From contig JACGCK010000133.1 in assembly GCA_014925825.1 (NCBI GenBank), positions 60,894 through 124,893 of the forward strand: 64,000 nucleotides of DNA, in the 5' to 3' direction. Shown piece by piece: positions 37,221-48,204 of the stretch. How positions within the stretch are numbered: the stretch's first letter is position 1; the number at the start of each line of letters is the position of its first letter. The notes under the pieces are model-generated. The model worked only from the letters and a program-made list of their open reading frames with translations, searched no databases and was not told where the DNA came from. A program made the translations under genes and the position numbers. The stretch comes from Pholiota molesta (taxonomy: Eukaryota > Basidiomycota > Agaricomycetes > Agaricales > Strophariaceae).

Positions 37221-37499
37221 GAAGGAACCGGGAACATGACGATGCAAGGCCTTATGCGGCTTGCCTCGCGTCGGACTCTCTTGTGCCGCCGTGAGGTGGT
37301 TCCCCATCCGACTCCGCCGGATTCGCGGTGTCGTAGTTTATGATACATGTGCTGCTGTAGTCTTGATCCCTGTCCAGCAGAACATAGTGCTAATGTCCTT
37401 TTATGTTGGTCTCTTTGTGGCGATGATCTATCCCCAGGCGGCACACTGTGGGCCCTCATACATTACTCGGGCGGTGATTTCTGGTGATTTCTGACAGCT

Positions 37500-37996
37500 G
37501 ACTGAATATGTGGCAGACGAGCTTCGCAGGTGCTGCGAGTTGATGTACACATTCTTTGTATTGGATAAATATACGGATACGCTAGATGCGGACGGAGCTC
37601 GCGTCCATTGCGACGCCTGTATGGATGCTGTACTTCATCCTGACAAGCCTGGCCTGAAGGCGACCCGCTCATCGGGGAAATTAAACGCCAGTATGTATTC
37701 GTTTCAATAGAGGAGATGAAAACTAAATTATCTGGCCGTTATGCTTAGATTTTGGAAGAGGGCATCGGCCAATGCACCACAGGCTACCCAAGAGGGCTTT
37801 ATTAAATCTTGGCGGTCCTACCTCGACTCTGTCATCATCCAAGCTTAGCGCCGGGACTGCTCACGTTATATCTGCACTCTTGAGGAATACACAATTGCGA
37901 GACGAGATAACATCGGAAGCATACCCTCCTTCGTATTCTTGGAGATTTGCTTTTCGACGGCCGTTCACCTTTCATTCCTTCCGTCGCCATCATTGA
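37500..37996 (+). CDS. Possible two-exon gene end, unrecognised
   Basis: An open frame around 37,500-37,690 encodes YTFFVLDKYTDTL and HCDACMDAVLHPDKPG, then a plausible GTATGT donor. A second frame from about 37,760 ends at 37,996 (KLSAGTAHVISALL). It could be the 3' part of a small gene whose start is in the repeat-rich DNA to the left. No domain recognised and no start codon chosen. Confidence 0.25.
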
Positions 37997-38214
37997 ACCA
38001 GACAATGCACCAGCTAGCAGGCTTCGCAGGGGCGCGAAATGTGTAGCTCATAACAGAACTGTATATAAAGAGTTTATGTACAATGTAGTCGAAGTATAGA
38101 ACTACTATTCGACTATTCACTTGAATATAACATGTATTTTAATGTTGTCTGACCTCCTGGGGTAGTATTAGAGGCCTAGCGCTCGGTGCTCGGTGCTCAT
38201 TGATCATTGATCAT

Positions 38215-38400
38215 CCTTCAAAGCCTCACGCACCACCTACTGATGCACTGACAGACCCTCACTCACCGTTCACTTAGTCTCACTCGTCACCCACTCACCT
38301 TCACTCGTTACATACTCACCTTCACTCATTATCCACTCATTCTCACTCCACTTCACGCATTCTCACGCACACACTTCCCCTCACTGCTGGCACACTGCCT
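38215..38400. repeat. TCAC-rich satellite-like tract, second block
   Basis: Repeated variants of cactcacc, ttcactcg and ctcacgca; same family of simple sequence as 36,390-36,720. Confidence 0.65.
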
Positions 38401-38756
38401 TTTACCCGTGCCCCCATTTAAATCAACACACATAGTCTCTTCGAATTTACTGCCCAAGTTTGTAAGTAGTACCTTAGACTATGTCCATCATTGAACATTT
38501 CAATTGTAAGACTGAAGCATTCTGTGCTTTCTCGTACCAGCGCTGTCCAGATACGCTATCTGCTTTATTTAAAGTTACCTACACTGCGATGTCACTGAAA
38601 CTGGGGAATCGGGATCTTCAGCATTTACGCGGGAGCGTGTCACGTTACCGTGTTAATGGCTGCGTCAAAGAGTTCTATTCCCTTGACCGTTGATCCATAC
38701 TTTCCATCCGGAGCATTTGCTGGACTACTGTAATCACGACCGTTCTACCGGTAGAA

Positions 38757-40025
38757 ATGGAGGCCACTGTGATGCTCCCACCCAGCGAAGAGCGCTGTGT
38801 CACGGACCCGCCGACTCAACCTCCAAAGAAGAAAGCCGCCACTCCCAAACCCAAACAGAAACGTGTCGAAAAGCTCGGAAAGCTGTCAGGCCTCCTCGTC
38901 CTCCCGCTCGACATCTTCTTCGAGATCACCTCCCACCTGCACCCCCTAGACCTCCTCCACCTGTCGCGTGTATCGCGCCACTTCGCGCGCATGTTCTTGC
39001 GCACGGACAACCGGCATGCGTGGTTGGCTGCGCGGCGGACGGTGGTGGGGCTCCCTGAGTGCCCTGGCGATCTCAGCGAAGCTCAGTATGCCCATCTTCT
39101 CTTCGAAACCATATGCTTCGTGAGTGTTCCTGTTCCGCAACGTCTTTCATTTGCTCAATCGGCGTAACTACGTGTGTAGGGCTGCGGGAAGATCGGCAGG
39201 CGTCTGCTGTTCAACCTTCGCGTTCGCTTCTGCACGTCCTGCTACAAGGACAACGTCAAGACATATATGCTGTGCGGTGAACGAGAGGAGGGCATGGAGA
39301 CAGTGTTGCGGTTTCTGCCTCGTAACTGTACGCCCTTATTCCATGTTCTTTCTTACGTCTTGCTGACCTACACAGCGAAGATAACATCGAGGAACCGAGC
39401 GTCATTGAATATTTGGAAGATCAACTGCACGCCGTAGAGGATGAGTACTCCAAAGCGATCGCCATGGAAATTGAGGCCGGGCGTATCTTTCTTGCAGAGA
39501 AGCAAGCAGCGGTATTCGCTCACGTTGAGCATGGACACCGAGTGGAAGATTTCCTGGATGATCTCCGTAACCAACAGGAGCAGGAGAAGAGGCGGCTCAG
39601 AGAAGCCCGGAAGGTGCAGTATGTTCATCGTCTTAATACTTACCACTTACGCTTGGAGATCTGAAACCAACATGCGCTTTTTGCAGGATCGACGCGCGGA
39701 TCATGGGGCTGGGATACACCTGCAACGAGATCCCGATTTACTCTTTAAAATATCAAGAAGAAGTCAAGAAACCCAAAGCCCTGACCGAGCGTGGTACGCG
39801 ACTTGATACGTCCCTTGTATTCCCACCTAATCAGAGTTTTTTGCACCCACTGCAGCGTGGCGCGGAATGGCGGTGAAGATGGAGGAGCTCGCGGCAGCAA
39901 GGCGCGTGGAACTGGAAGGGCGGGATGCGCGCCGCGCGCTGGACGGGCACGCGGGGGATCCCGGTGGGTGTGCATGTGTGCGCGGCGCGCCTCTGCCGTG
40001 CTCTGCGTGTAATGCGGGTGCATGA
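38757..40025 (+). CDS. F-box protein (five exons)
   Basis: The start at 38,757 (MEATVMLPPSEER) precedes a Lys/Pro-rich linker and a clear F-box: LVLPLDIFFEITSHLHPLDL then LSRVSRHFARMF, at about residues 45-80. F-box proteins bind Skp1 and present substrates to SCF ubiquitin ligases. Exons: 38,757-39,119; 39,180-39,327; 39,376-39,618; 39,687-39,793; 39,856-40,025. Exon 2 has CGKIGRR and FCTSCYKDNVK, the paired-Cys segment seen in many mushroom F-box proteins. Exon 3 is a charged, probably coiled-coil helix. All splice sites are standard. The exon 2 to exon 3 join is one base short of keeping frame (total 1,031 nt), so one base is missing there or that intron is mis-assigned. The substrate is unknown. 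Confidence 0.75.
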
Positions 40026-40429
40026 AGATGGGGTTCCTAGGGGCTTCCTAGAGCTGGTGCGTGAGGTCTCTGTCTATGGAGTCGCATTGCACCGTTTTGA
40101 CAGTGGGATGTTCTGTTATCCTAGGTCATCCGTGTATGGCAGAAGAATTGGTCGTACGATGAGACGTTCGGATTATGCAAGTGCGTCTCCTGCTGCATTT
40201 GATAAGATCAAACGAGTTTGATCCAGGTCTATGCTAGCGATGCTTTGTTTAGATTAGGTGCGCTTGAGCGCTTTCATTCCTCCAGCGCCTTTGGGCCCAT
40301 TGGTGGCTTGTGGCCCTCATTTCCGTAGGTATAAATTCGTAGCACACTCGTACAATTCCCCTCGTCCTCTTAACCACCACGCACTCGTATAGATTTAGTC
40401 ACAAACGTCCTCTTAACCGTCTGTCGTAT

Positions 40430-40860
40430 TAGAGTGCCCAAGCAGAAACACATCTACATAGGACTTTGTTGACATCACCCCTCCTGCCCCCACCACTTCC
40501 ACTGTCCACGAATTCTACTCTTCGCCATATCATCCATACAACGATTGAAAGTCTACGTAGCTCGAATCCACTCGTTTGCCTTCCAGCATGGAATGAGAAC
40601 ACGACGCCATTACCAGGCATTGAACTAGTTCATCGGCGCGCAATACCTGCACATAAAATTCTCGATGCGCATAGCTTCTCAATTATTAAAATTTGAGCCG
40701 TTAGACCGTATCGTACCCACGTAGACTCTATAGAATACCCATACATACAGTAGCATTAATATAATGGAATATACCGAGCGAAACAACTTGAAACTGACTA
40801 ATCCACCTGTCTGGCCCATTTTCTGCCGCCACCAGAGGAGAGTGTACGCAGAGGTGGCGT
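40430..40860. repeat. Segment duplicated at 52,285-52,582 plus 54,798-54,865
   Basis: Begins caagcagaaacac and continues through attctact, gccatatcatcca and taatggaatataccgagcg to ttctgccgcca. The other copy is the same sequence interrupted by a 2.2 kb insertion. It forms the 3' flank and last codons of the broken PQ-loop gene. Confidence 0.8.
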
Positions 40861-41748
40861 CGACACATGGGCACCCTCGCCGAGGATGCCGTAGCTCTGG
40901 GCAGCGTTGCCCTGCTGGCCACGGCGAGGGCATGTATCGTGCCCTCAGTAGCATTGGCCTCCCACGCGGCGGGCGCGTAGTGATTCTCCTGCTCCTTCTC
41001 CTTTTCCCGGATATGGGAGGAGGCCGAGACCTCTTCCAGACCCCAGTATATCCAGAGCTGGATGCTTGGCATGGCGTTGGGGACGAGCGTGAGCGCGAGG
41101 AGGAATCCCGCGGCGACGAGCGGGTCGCCGACCTCCTGCGCGGCGGTGAACAGGCGCGCGAGGCAGCCCGCAATCTGGCTGGGGACGGTGAACGCGATGG
41201 GCTGGCCGATGGAGTGCGCGCGCATGTTCTGGCGGAGCTTGCTGAAGAGGGACAGCGGGAGGGTGGTGGTCGTCGTCGGGAACGAGGCAGAGGGCGACCG
41301 CGACCGCGGTGAGGCAACGGCGGCGAAGGCGATGGTTTGGGATTTGCGCGTACCCGGGGACGCGAGGGAGCGGGACGGGATGGGTGAGTAGGCGAGGATG
41401 AGGAGGTTGATGATGGTGTTTCGGAGTGTGAGGACGAGGTTCTCGCCGTATGTTCTAGGAGGGAAGTGTGTCGGACGGCATAGGCGAGGGTTATGGCATA
41501 CGAGGCCGTCTCAAGGAAGTAGCAAGCAATGGGAGGCCGTGGGCGGAGCGCGCGGAAGTGACTGGGTAGGCAGTTAGCTGGATAGTGTAACATTTGGGTT
41601 GCACGTACTTGGGAAATTTTTGAGGGACTTTCATAATTGACCCGCCGAGAACGATCCCAATTCCTACGCCTTTCGAAAGTGAGTATTCAAGGCATACGCG
41701 AAATGATGATGACGCTATAATTGACAACGGTTCCTGTGTAGCGGTCAC
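40728..41748 (-). pseudogene. MPDU1-type PQ-loop membrane protein gene with several frame breaks
   Basis: MPDU1 proteins are ER membrane proteins needed for use of dolichol-linked mannose and glucose. The frame from 41,748 gives LSKGVGIGIVLGGSIMKVPQ, the hallmark first PQ-loop. After an intron at 41,562-41,608 come ARSAHGLPLLA, YFLETASYAITLAY, YGENLVLTL, then IAGCLARLFTAAQEVGDPLV and LWIYWG, all in the order expected of the family but in three different frames. The second PQ motif reads SKLRQ, without the Pro-Gln. At least three single-base frame changes are needed, plus one compensated pair near the middle. It is either a decayed copy or a gene damaged by consensus errors. The 5' end is unclear. 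Confidence 0.7.
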
Positions 41749-41769
41749 TATACGAGAGTAATATGCTCA

Positions 41770-42130
41770 ATGCTGCTGAACATACCGACGAGCTTGCTGA
41801 TAACATACCTTTCCTGCTACTCTTCCTCAACCATGGCAGTTCGCCCTCCTCTGGTCCAGCAATTCGTAGTAGGAAGCATCGGTCTTTGCATTGACACGTG
41901 GCTACCTACCGACGCCCGTCATCATCCCCAGCCATCTCCGTTGTGCGGCTCAGCTAGATCCGTCGTACTTCGATTCGCCTACGCTGTATGCTAGAACTGC
42001 GGGCCGCAGTGGTCTGAGGAAGTGTCGCTCGCGATGTATCGGTTGAGGTTTGGGGCTGAAAAAGCAGGCAATGAGTGTCGTTGCGCTGCGCTGGCACTAT
42101 CATTTGCTTACCTTGATCGAATCCAGGCGA
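41770..42130. repeat. Repeat segment shared with 24,540-24,800 and 54,900-55,570
   Basis: 41,770-41,840 matches 55,500-55,575 (tgaacataccgacga.cttgctgat, ttcctgc.actct). 41,870-42,130 matches 24,540-24,800. Order and spacing differ between loci, so the pieces have been shuffled. Confidence 0.5.
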
Positions 42131-42199
42131 GGAAATCTATCGGAACCGATGTCGGTTTACGGGACTGGTAGCAAAGACCCTTCATGGCGCAGTTTAAAT

Positions 42200-43110
42200 A
42201 GTCACAAGATGGTACGGTCAAGGAGTTGGGACGTCTTCTGAGGCTAGGTAACCAAGAACGATCATCTTCGGATGGAAAAGATGACGATCTAGGCGAAGAT
42301 GATGAGTGTTCAGACGTTTCTTTAATACCAAAACACGCGACTTACCTCGGCGGCGACGCCCCCCACAGCGGCCTATCGATGGCACCACTGGCTCTCTCGC
42401 GCATCCTGCGTGCGGCATATGCGTTGTCTTGACATGTCTGGAGGCCTCCCATGCGAGCGTAGTCGTTCGTTTTCTCGTATGTTTCCCTCCTTCTCCATCA
42501 CACCGACTCCATGCTGCGGCTACAATGGAAATGCTCGTTCATTAGCGCGGACGCAATGACGAAGCAATGGGATTGAACTTACCATAGATCAATGAATGAC
42601 GCCGATCTGCCCTGCCCCGCGTTCTAAGCCATGGCACTTCGTCGTTCTCTATTCGTCTCGCTCGCAGAACCTGTTCCCGAAAGAACGTTGGGCTGCTTGC
42701 ATGATATCAGAGGTTGGGTGGAGGCCGGGGATCCGCCCTTGATGACACGTAGAATTCCTGTGTCGGTGCGCATATATGTAAGGCTAGATGGCGGGAGTTG
42801 GCAGAAATGACATAGACGAGACGCAATGAGGATTAGGAAAAGGAGACGATGGGACGATAGCAAGGAAGGTGGGAAACGGGAAGCTGGTGGCAAACACGAC
42901 CAATGCGCAGATGACAACTCGCCCATAGGCTGCACACTGCGCGTCTCAGCGGGACGGAGACATCGAGCTACCGGAAAGCGATGGCGAGTCGGCAAGCGGC
43001 GTTGAAGAAGTTGGCGGTGGCAGTGAGGAGCGAGACGGAGGACGGAGGTTGTGGATGGGTTAGTCATCGGGCCTGGCAGGCTGCTCGCATTGCCACACGG
43101 TCCGCACTCC
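42200..43110 (-). repeat. Repeated gene-family segment, copy D
   Basis: The partner of copy C (33,140-34,080), with long alignable blocks. The largest minus-strand frame (42,624-43,172) is not shared with the other copies as a protein, so it is probably chance. No gene product assigned. Confidence 0.55.
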
Positions 43111-43149
43111 TCATGAATTCGTTCTTCTATCATTGAAGTTCTATGACCT

Positions 43150-43889
43150 CTAATACTATCCCTAGACCACATAACATGTAGGGCACGTTTTGCACTTACA
43201 ACTTACAACTGCCGCCTACCACAATTAGCATCCGCAAAGTCGCCAACAGGATATTACCACCAACAGGACACGCTGCTAATTCAAATGGGTAGGGCGCTGG
43301 CTGTTCTGAGGACGGTTTGGCCGGGCTGCGAGTGCGCGCTGAAACCTCGACGCCAACGCTGATGCTGCCGTCTACGGGTGGCGGACGCCCATCCGCGCTG
43401 GAGAGTTGGGTGATTGGTGGCCCGATGCAGGTATCCTACGCCGCCACCCGCCCCCAACAAGGATGTCCGCCGACAAACGCGAGCCGACGCGGGGTGCGGA
43501 CGATCAAGCGGGAGCTCGACGCCGTATGCATCCGCCGCACCTTCTTCCTGGCATTGCAACGTTAACCGATTTCTTTCTTCGCGTTGCAGCCCTCGGGGCC
43601 ACCCCCAGACCTGAGTGGTGATCAAGGCGCGCACGCCCTGGTATGCTGCTGCTCCACTTCACGTCCGATGTTGTTCGTGATTGTTCATCTCCCTTCTGCC
43701 TCGCAGATTTACAGCCACCAGGGCCGCCCCCTGTGGCGCATACGGCGGGACAAGATAACGGATTTGTGGGCGGCTTCCGGTCTTAGTCCATTTCGAAACG
43801 GTTTCTTCCGTGTACATTATTCCATCGCGCGTCCACACCTGGCGCCGGTTTATTTCTGTGATCTTATTCAATGTCACATAAGTAGAATT
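43150..43889. other. Stretch with no assigned gene
   Basis: A plus-strand frame at 43,317-43,565 and downstream pieces ending in PLWRIRRDKITDLW (about 43,707-43,775) have plausible splice signals around them. They could belong to a small unrecognised gene, but frames do not join cleanly. Confidence 0.25.
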
Positions 43890-44150
43890 ACATCCTTTAT
43901 TTATTTTTGCTCCCCAACGTTAAATAGAGTATAAGCGTCAATGAACCCTATGAATCGAACACCCGCCCAGGGTTCTATTCTATACTTGCGCACCCGAGTA
44001 TATAAATAATCCTTATTGAACGGCTTGCGTATATCTATGTATATCCACAACAGCGACGCGGCGGTGCAGTGTGCACGAAGTAAATACCTAATATTAGCCC
44101 TGCGCAAGAGGATGACACCGTTGGTTTCGCCTAAGCATACTTAGACGATG
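43890..44150. repeat. Direct repeat R1 left of the F-box/LRR gene
   Basis: About 240 bp from ttatttttgctccccaacg through tcgaacacccgcccagggtt and attgaacggcttgcgtata to gcctaagcat. It is about 85% alike to R2 at 45,765-46,030 in the same orientation. No LTR-like TG..CA ends were seen. Confidence 0.8.
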
Positions 44151-44473
44151 ATTGTCCAAGTGCATTTTCATATGGAGCGCTGGCAAGTAGACTAAGGGTA
44201 TGGCACATACACGATCAACGTCGTCCACAAAGCATCCACCTTATGGAGGTTTTAATTTTGAGCCGTTAACTTTCGTTTCACCTGTTAGCACCCAGGCATC
44301 CAACAGGCATCCAACAGGCATCTATGATCTGCCGAATCAACTTTCGGCCGGGGCAGTTTGATAGGAGCTGGACCGCTTGGGCCGAGCATCGCAGATCCTA
44401 TAAAGTTGTAACACATCGTCCACTTCGCCCTCTATGTATTCTCTTGCCATCATCAGATCACCGCCCTTCTCAG

Positions 44474-45464
44474 ATGGAATCCACACCATTTTGCATTTCC
44501 AATGCGCCCACCGAGATACTCGAGAGCATACTGAATTTCCTCCACGACGATCGCACATCTCTCTTCTCAGCCAGCCTTGTGTGTCGCACTTGGGTGCATA
44601 CGCCGCGCCACCACCTGTTTCATCGGACGCTAATTATGGAAATCTTCGGAAGAGGGCGTCTCATGAAAGACAATGCACGTGCATTCCTGAGCCTGATTAG
44701 ATCGTTTTCCGGTCTGCATACCCTCTCAGTGTATAGCACCTCTCTTTCTACCGTCGTGATGCCTTCCGACGCACTCCGTTCACCGTTCAGCAATCTCCGC
44801 ACCCTTCGTCTCCGATTACGTGCATCGGAAGAGCTATTCGAATGGCTAATCCAGAAAGACCTCAATGGATCGCATTTTATGCTCGAGACACTCGATCTTC
44901 GGATTCATCTCTCATCCCACAATGGTTGGGGCTCTGTATCGGCGCTGAACTCATTTCTCGCGAAAAGTGCGACTACTTTGAAGCATTTGAGTGTAGGAGT
45001 AAATTACAGCTCTTGTTCGGAGGACAATTCGACGACGAATGAAGGTACGTGTTTCTGAGTTCGCATGGTTTGAATAGCTCACTAAATTCGATATCGTAAT
45101 AGAAACGGAAACGGACATTGATCTCAGACCATTGGTCAACCTTCATTCCATTTTCCTTCAAACGCATGACTTGAATTCGATTTGCAACTCCCTTGCATCT
45201 CTCACCTCTTCCACCATGGAGGGTATCACCATCCATGCGCTGGCCTGGCATTTCGACCGGTACAGCCAGACCAAACGGTGCGACTGTATTCACTCCCAGC
45301 TCCTCACCACGCTCGCTAGAGTCATCGAGGAAAAACAGCTATCAGCAACGAAACTATTCGACCTCCACATGCCCGAAGAACTCGAGTCGGATGGTCGGAT
45401 GCCGGATGCCGGAACAATGGGTGAATTGGGTGCAGACAGGAACTTTGAAAATAGCCACTGTTGA
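44474..45464 (+). CDS. F-box/LRR-like protein, two exons, C-terminus altered by a 7-bp tandem duplication
   Basis: The start at 44,474 (MESTPFCISNAPTE) leads into an F-box: PTEILESILNFL then SASLVCRTWV (residues about 11-50). Leu-rich segments follow (LHTLSVYSTSL, LRTLRLRLRASEELF, LETLDLRIHLSS, LKHLSVGVNY), as in fungal F-box/LRR substrate adaptors of SCF ligases. Exon 1 ends near 45,042 (GTACGT donor) and exon 2 starts at about 45,103. In exon 2 the 7-mer ggatgcc occurs twice in tandem (45,397-45,410) and shifts the frame to a stop at 45,464. The other frame continues as QWVNWVQTGTLKIATVDDDE to 45,535, which looks like the original end. The gene sits between direct repeats R1 and R2. Confidence 0.75.
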
Positions 45465-45764
45465 TGACGACGAGGACGTACAATGTGACAGCTTGGACGC
45501 TGTTCGGAGCCTCATGCGGCCCTCAAATCGCTAGCATATTAAGACATTCCAATCGAGTTGGCGCGTTGACAGGAGATGGCGCACTCAGTCCGACCATAGA
45601 CTGCGCAGGGACTGTCGCAGTGCGTCCGTCATGAGTACACTTGACACGCGACTGACACAGCCAAGAGGATGACCAGCGTTGTCGTCGGATTTCCTTTTGA
45701 CACAGGCAAGTCGCGCAGACCGATAGTGTTTCCGCGCCCTTGTCAAATCTCACCGAGAATATCA

Positions 45765-46030
45765 TCCCTCGTTTATTTTTGCTTCTCAACGTTAAAATAA
45801 AGTATAAGCGTTAAATGAACCCTACGCATCGAACACCCCGCCCAGGGTTCTATTCTATACTTGCACGCCCGAGTATATATTTGATTCGTATTGAACGGCC
45901 TGCGTATATCTATATCTACAAGAACGCGGCGGTGCACCAACGACAGACACACTTTGGACTAATATTAGCCCTGCGCAGGAGGATGACACCTTGCGTTTTG
46001 CCTAAGCATTCTACTTTACTTAGACCCACC
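45765..46030. repeat. Direct repeat R2 right of the F-box/LRR gene
   Basis: Copy of R1 (43,890-44,150) in the same orientation, with several small indels. Together they bracket about 1.6 kb holding one gene, consistent with a small segmental duplication or with a former composite insertion. Confidence 0.8.
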
Positions 46031-46039
46031 ATCAGCCGA

Positions 46040-46720
46040 CGGTCGTGGCTTCGCAATGGGAACAGGAACGGTTCGCGGACTTGAAATGCGGTCGTTCGTT
46101 CGAGACATCGGGGGTGATGGGGCCTTGTACCTGCGACGGTTTTAGCCAGCGCAACGTTATGGATTATTTAATTTTATAGCCATCGGCGGCGTTATTTATT
46201 TCTTACTGAGATTTTAGATTCCACCGGGTACATTTAAATTTGTTGGCGCGTTGTCGAGGACGCGCGAGCTATATCCTGCCAGGGGGTATTCCTCATTTAA
46301 ATATATACGAAGGCCAGTGAAAAAAATACGGTTTTCCGCGGCGCACGACCCGAAACGAAACATCAAATAGAATAAAAACAGTGTAAAAAACAGTGTATTT
46401 TTGAAGACGGCGATTTATGAATACAGGTAGTCTAAAGCTAGGATGTGCGAGAAGAACCGGAATCGATAGCGACGATACAGCAGGCGGACCGACTTTATGC
46501 AGGCGGGGGTAGATGAATGAGGGGCGGAGGAGGGCGGCGAGACGGGGTGGGGGAGAATCCTGCGGATGGGATGTAGTGATGAAACTAGATAGCCACGAAC
46601 GCGGTCCGTATCCAAGTAAACATTATAGAGAAAAGAAAAAAAAGAAAGAAAGACAGAAAGAAAAAAAAAGGCACGGGCAAGAACAACACACAGCAGAGAC
46701 CACCGCGCCGCCCCATCACA
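46040..46720. other. AT-rich then purine-rich non-coding stretch
   Basis: No gene. Contains an A/G-only tract at about 46,629-46,671 and is otherwise downstream of the minus-strand gene that follows, so part may be its 3' UTR. Confidence 0.4.
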
Positions 46721-46728
46721 CACACCCC

Positions 46729-48129
46729 CTACCCATCCTTCATCCCATCCTTCTTCCCCTCCCCACCCCTTCCATTCACACTCGCCGGCGACGCCAACAC
46801 CCCCCCACCCGCATCATCCTCGCCCTTCCTCTTCCCCCCACCCCCACCCATCCCACCCCCACCACCGCTGCCCGCGCGCCCTCTATCCCCCGCACCCCCA
46901 AACATATCCGCAATCTCCCCGCCTCGGCCGTGGTCCCCACCACCACCGGGCGGCGGCCCGCCGCGCTCCCAGGACATCGAGGCATCGCGCGCGCCAGAGC
47001 CAGAGGGGGGCGGGGGAGGGGCGTTCGGGTTGTTCCCGGAGAGGAAGTCGAGCCAGTTGCCGTTGTTGGTGCTGTTGGTGGGGTCGGAGGAGGGGCCGGC
47101 GGAGGAGCCGGCGGCGGAGGGGTTGGAGACTGGGGGTGGGGGTTAGTTGTGTGGGGACGGGAAGGAAGGGAGGAATGGAAGGAATGGAAGGAAGGTATGG
47201 GTGTGTGTGTGTGAATAAGGAACAGACGGGGAAGAGGCAGGGAAAAGAAGGAAGGGTGGAATGATGGAGAGATGTGAGTTCGTGATGCAGAACAAGCCGA
47301 GTGTGAATGCAGGTAGTGGGTGGGATGGACGAATGTGACCGGTATGTAATGGGAAGCAAAACAAAACGATCTGATTACTCACCAGAGCTCGATGGCCCCG
47401 AGAGCGCCGCCGCGGCGCCCCCGCCGCCCCCATGCACCGGCCAATCCAAACCAACGAACCCCGGGCCCTGCGGCGCCTGGCCCTGGTGGTGGTGGTGCCG
47501 GCTCTGCTCGTCCGCGTCAAGGAACGCCGCGAACGGGTCCCCGCCGCCGCCCCCGGCCGCCTGCCCCGCGCCCGGCGGCTGCCCGCGCATCATGCTGCTG
47601 TACATCCCCGGCGCGTCGTACGACGACGAGCTCGCCGTGCGCGCCGGTATACCGAACCCCCCCCTGGCCCACCGCCGCCGCCCGCGCCTGGGCCGCCCCC
47701 GCCGCGCGACGACGCAGAGGCGCGCGGGAAGTCGGACTGCAAAGGGATGAAGGAGGGCGGCGGCGACTGGTGCGCGGACACCGGGAAGAACGGCTGGTAC
47801 TGCCCCGACCCGTGGTGGTGCTGCTGCCCGTGGTGCGCGTGGTGCGGGGCGTACTGCGCCCCGCCGCGGCTCCCGAACGGGCCCGCGCCCTGGCCGCCGC
47901 CGCCCTGGTACGCGTAGGGCCCGCTGTTCGGGTCGCTGGGGTTGTCGGACGGGGAGCGGCTGTGGAGATGGAGGCCTGGGCGGTGGGTGCGCTTCGGGTC
48001 GCGCGGCATGCCGCGCTCGTTGGAGACGAGCAGGCTGGACTGGCCGCTGCTGGACTGGCCGCTGATGCCGTGGAGGGAGAGGGGCGGGGGCTGGGGGATG
48101 GCGACGCTGCGGTGGTTACCGTAGTCCAT
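46729..48129 (-). CDS. Gly/Pro/His/Gln-rich protein, probably a nuclear regulator (function unknown)
   Basis: The minus-strand frame from 48,129 begins MDYGNHRSVAIPQPPPLS and runs through Ser-, His- and Gly-rich sequence (HHAHHGQQHHHGSGQYQP) to 47,669. There an 8-G run (47,657-47,664) shifts frame. The clearly continuing frame gives FGIPARTASSSSYDAPGMY, then DPFAAFLDADEQSRHHHHQG. A GTGAGT donor near 47,381 leads after an intron to an exon near 47,130 with NGNWLDFLSGNNPNAPPPPP, GGPPPGGGGDHGRGG and KRKGEDDAGGG, stopping at 46,729. Since CAG lies directly before the ATG at 48,129, an upstream exon, perhaps with the real functional domain, is possible. Composition is typical of transcription-factor tails. 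Nine or six Gs would restore frame. Confidence 0.6.
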
Positions 48130-48204
48130 CTGTGGGCGACGTTCATGTGAGCGAAAAACACGAAATGGAGTGCCGCGTACACCGCCCGTAACCCATAAGT
48201 TCAC

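Noticed and set aside
43890..46030. LTR retrotransposon with R1 and R2 as LTRs
   Set aside because: The repeats lack TG..CA ends and a target duplication. The enclosed gene is an F-box protein and no primer-binding site or pol genes are present.
46513..47214. 233-codon plus-strand frame
   Set aside because: Spans a purine-only tract and the antisense of the Gly-rich exon; no domain and no splice logic.
47392..48150. Plus-strand frames of 150-250 codons opposite the Gly/His-rich gene
   Set aside because: Shadows of the minus-strand gene. The plus-strand peptides are Arg/Ala-rich noise, while the minus strand has coherent exons and splice sites.
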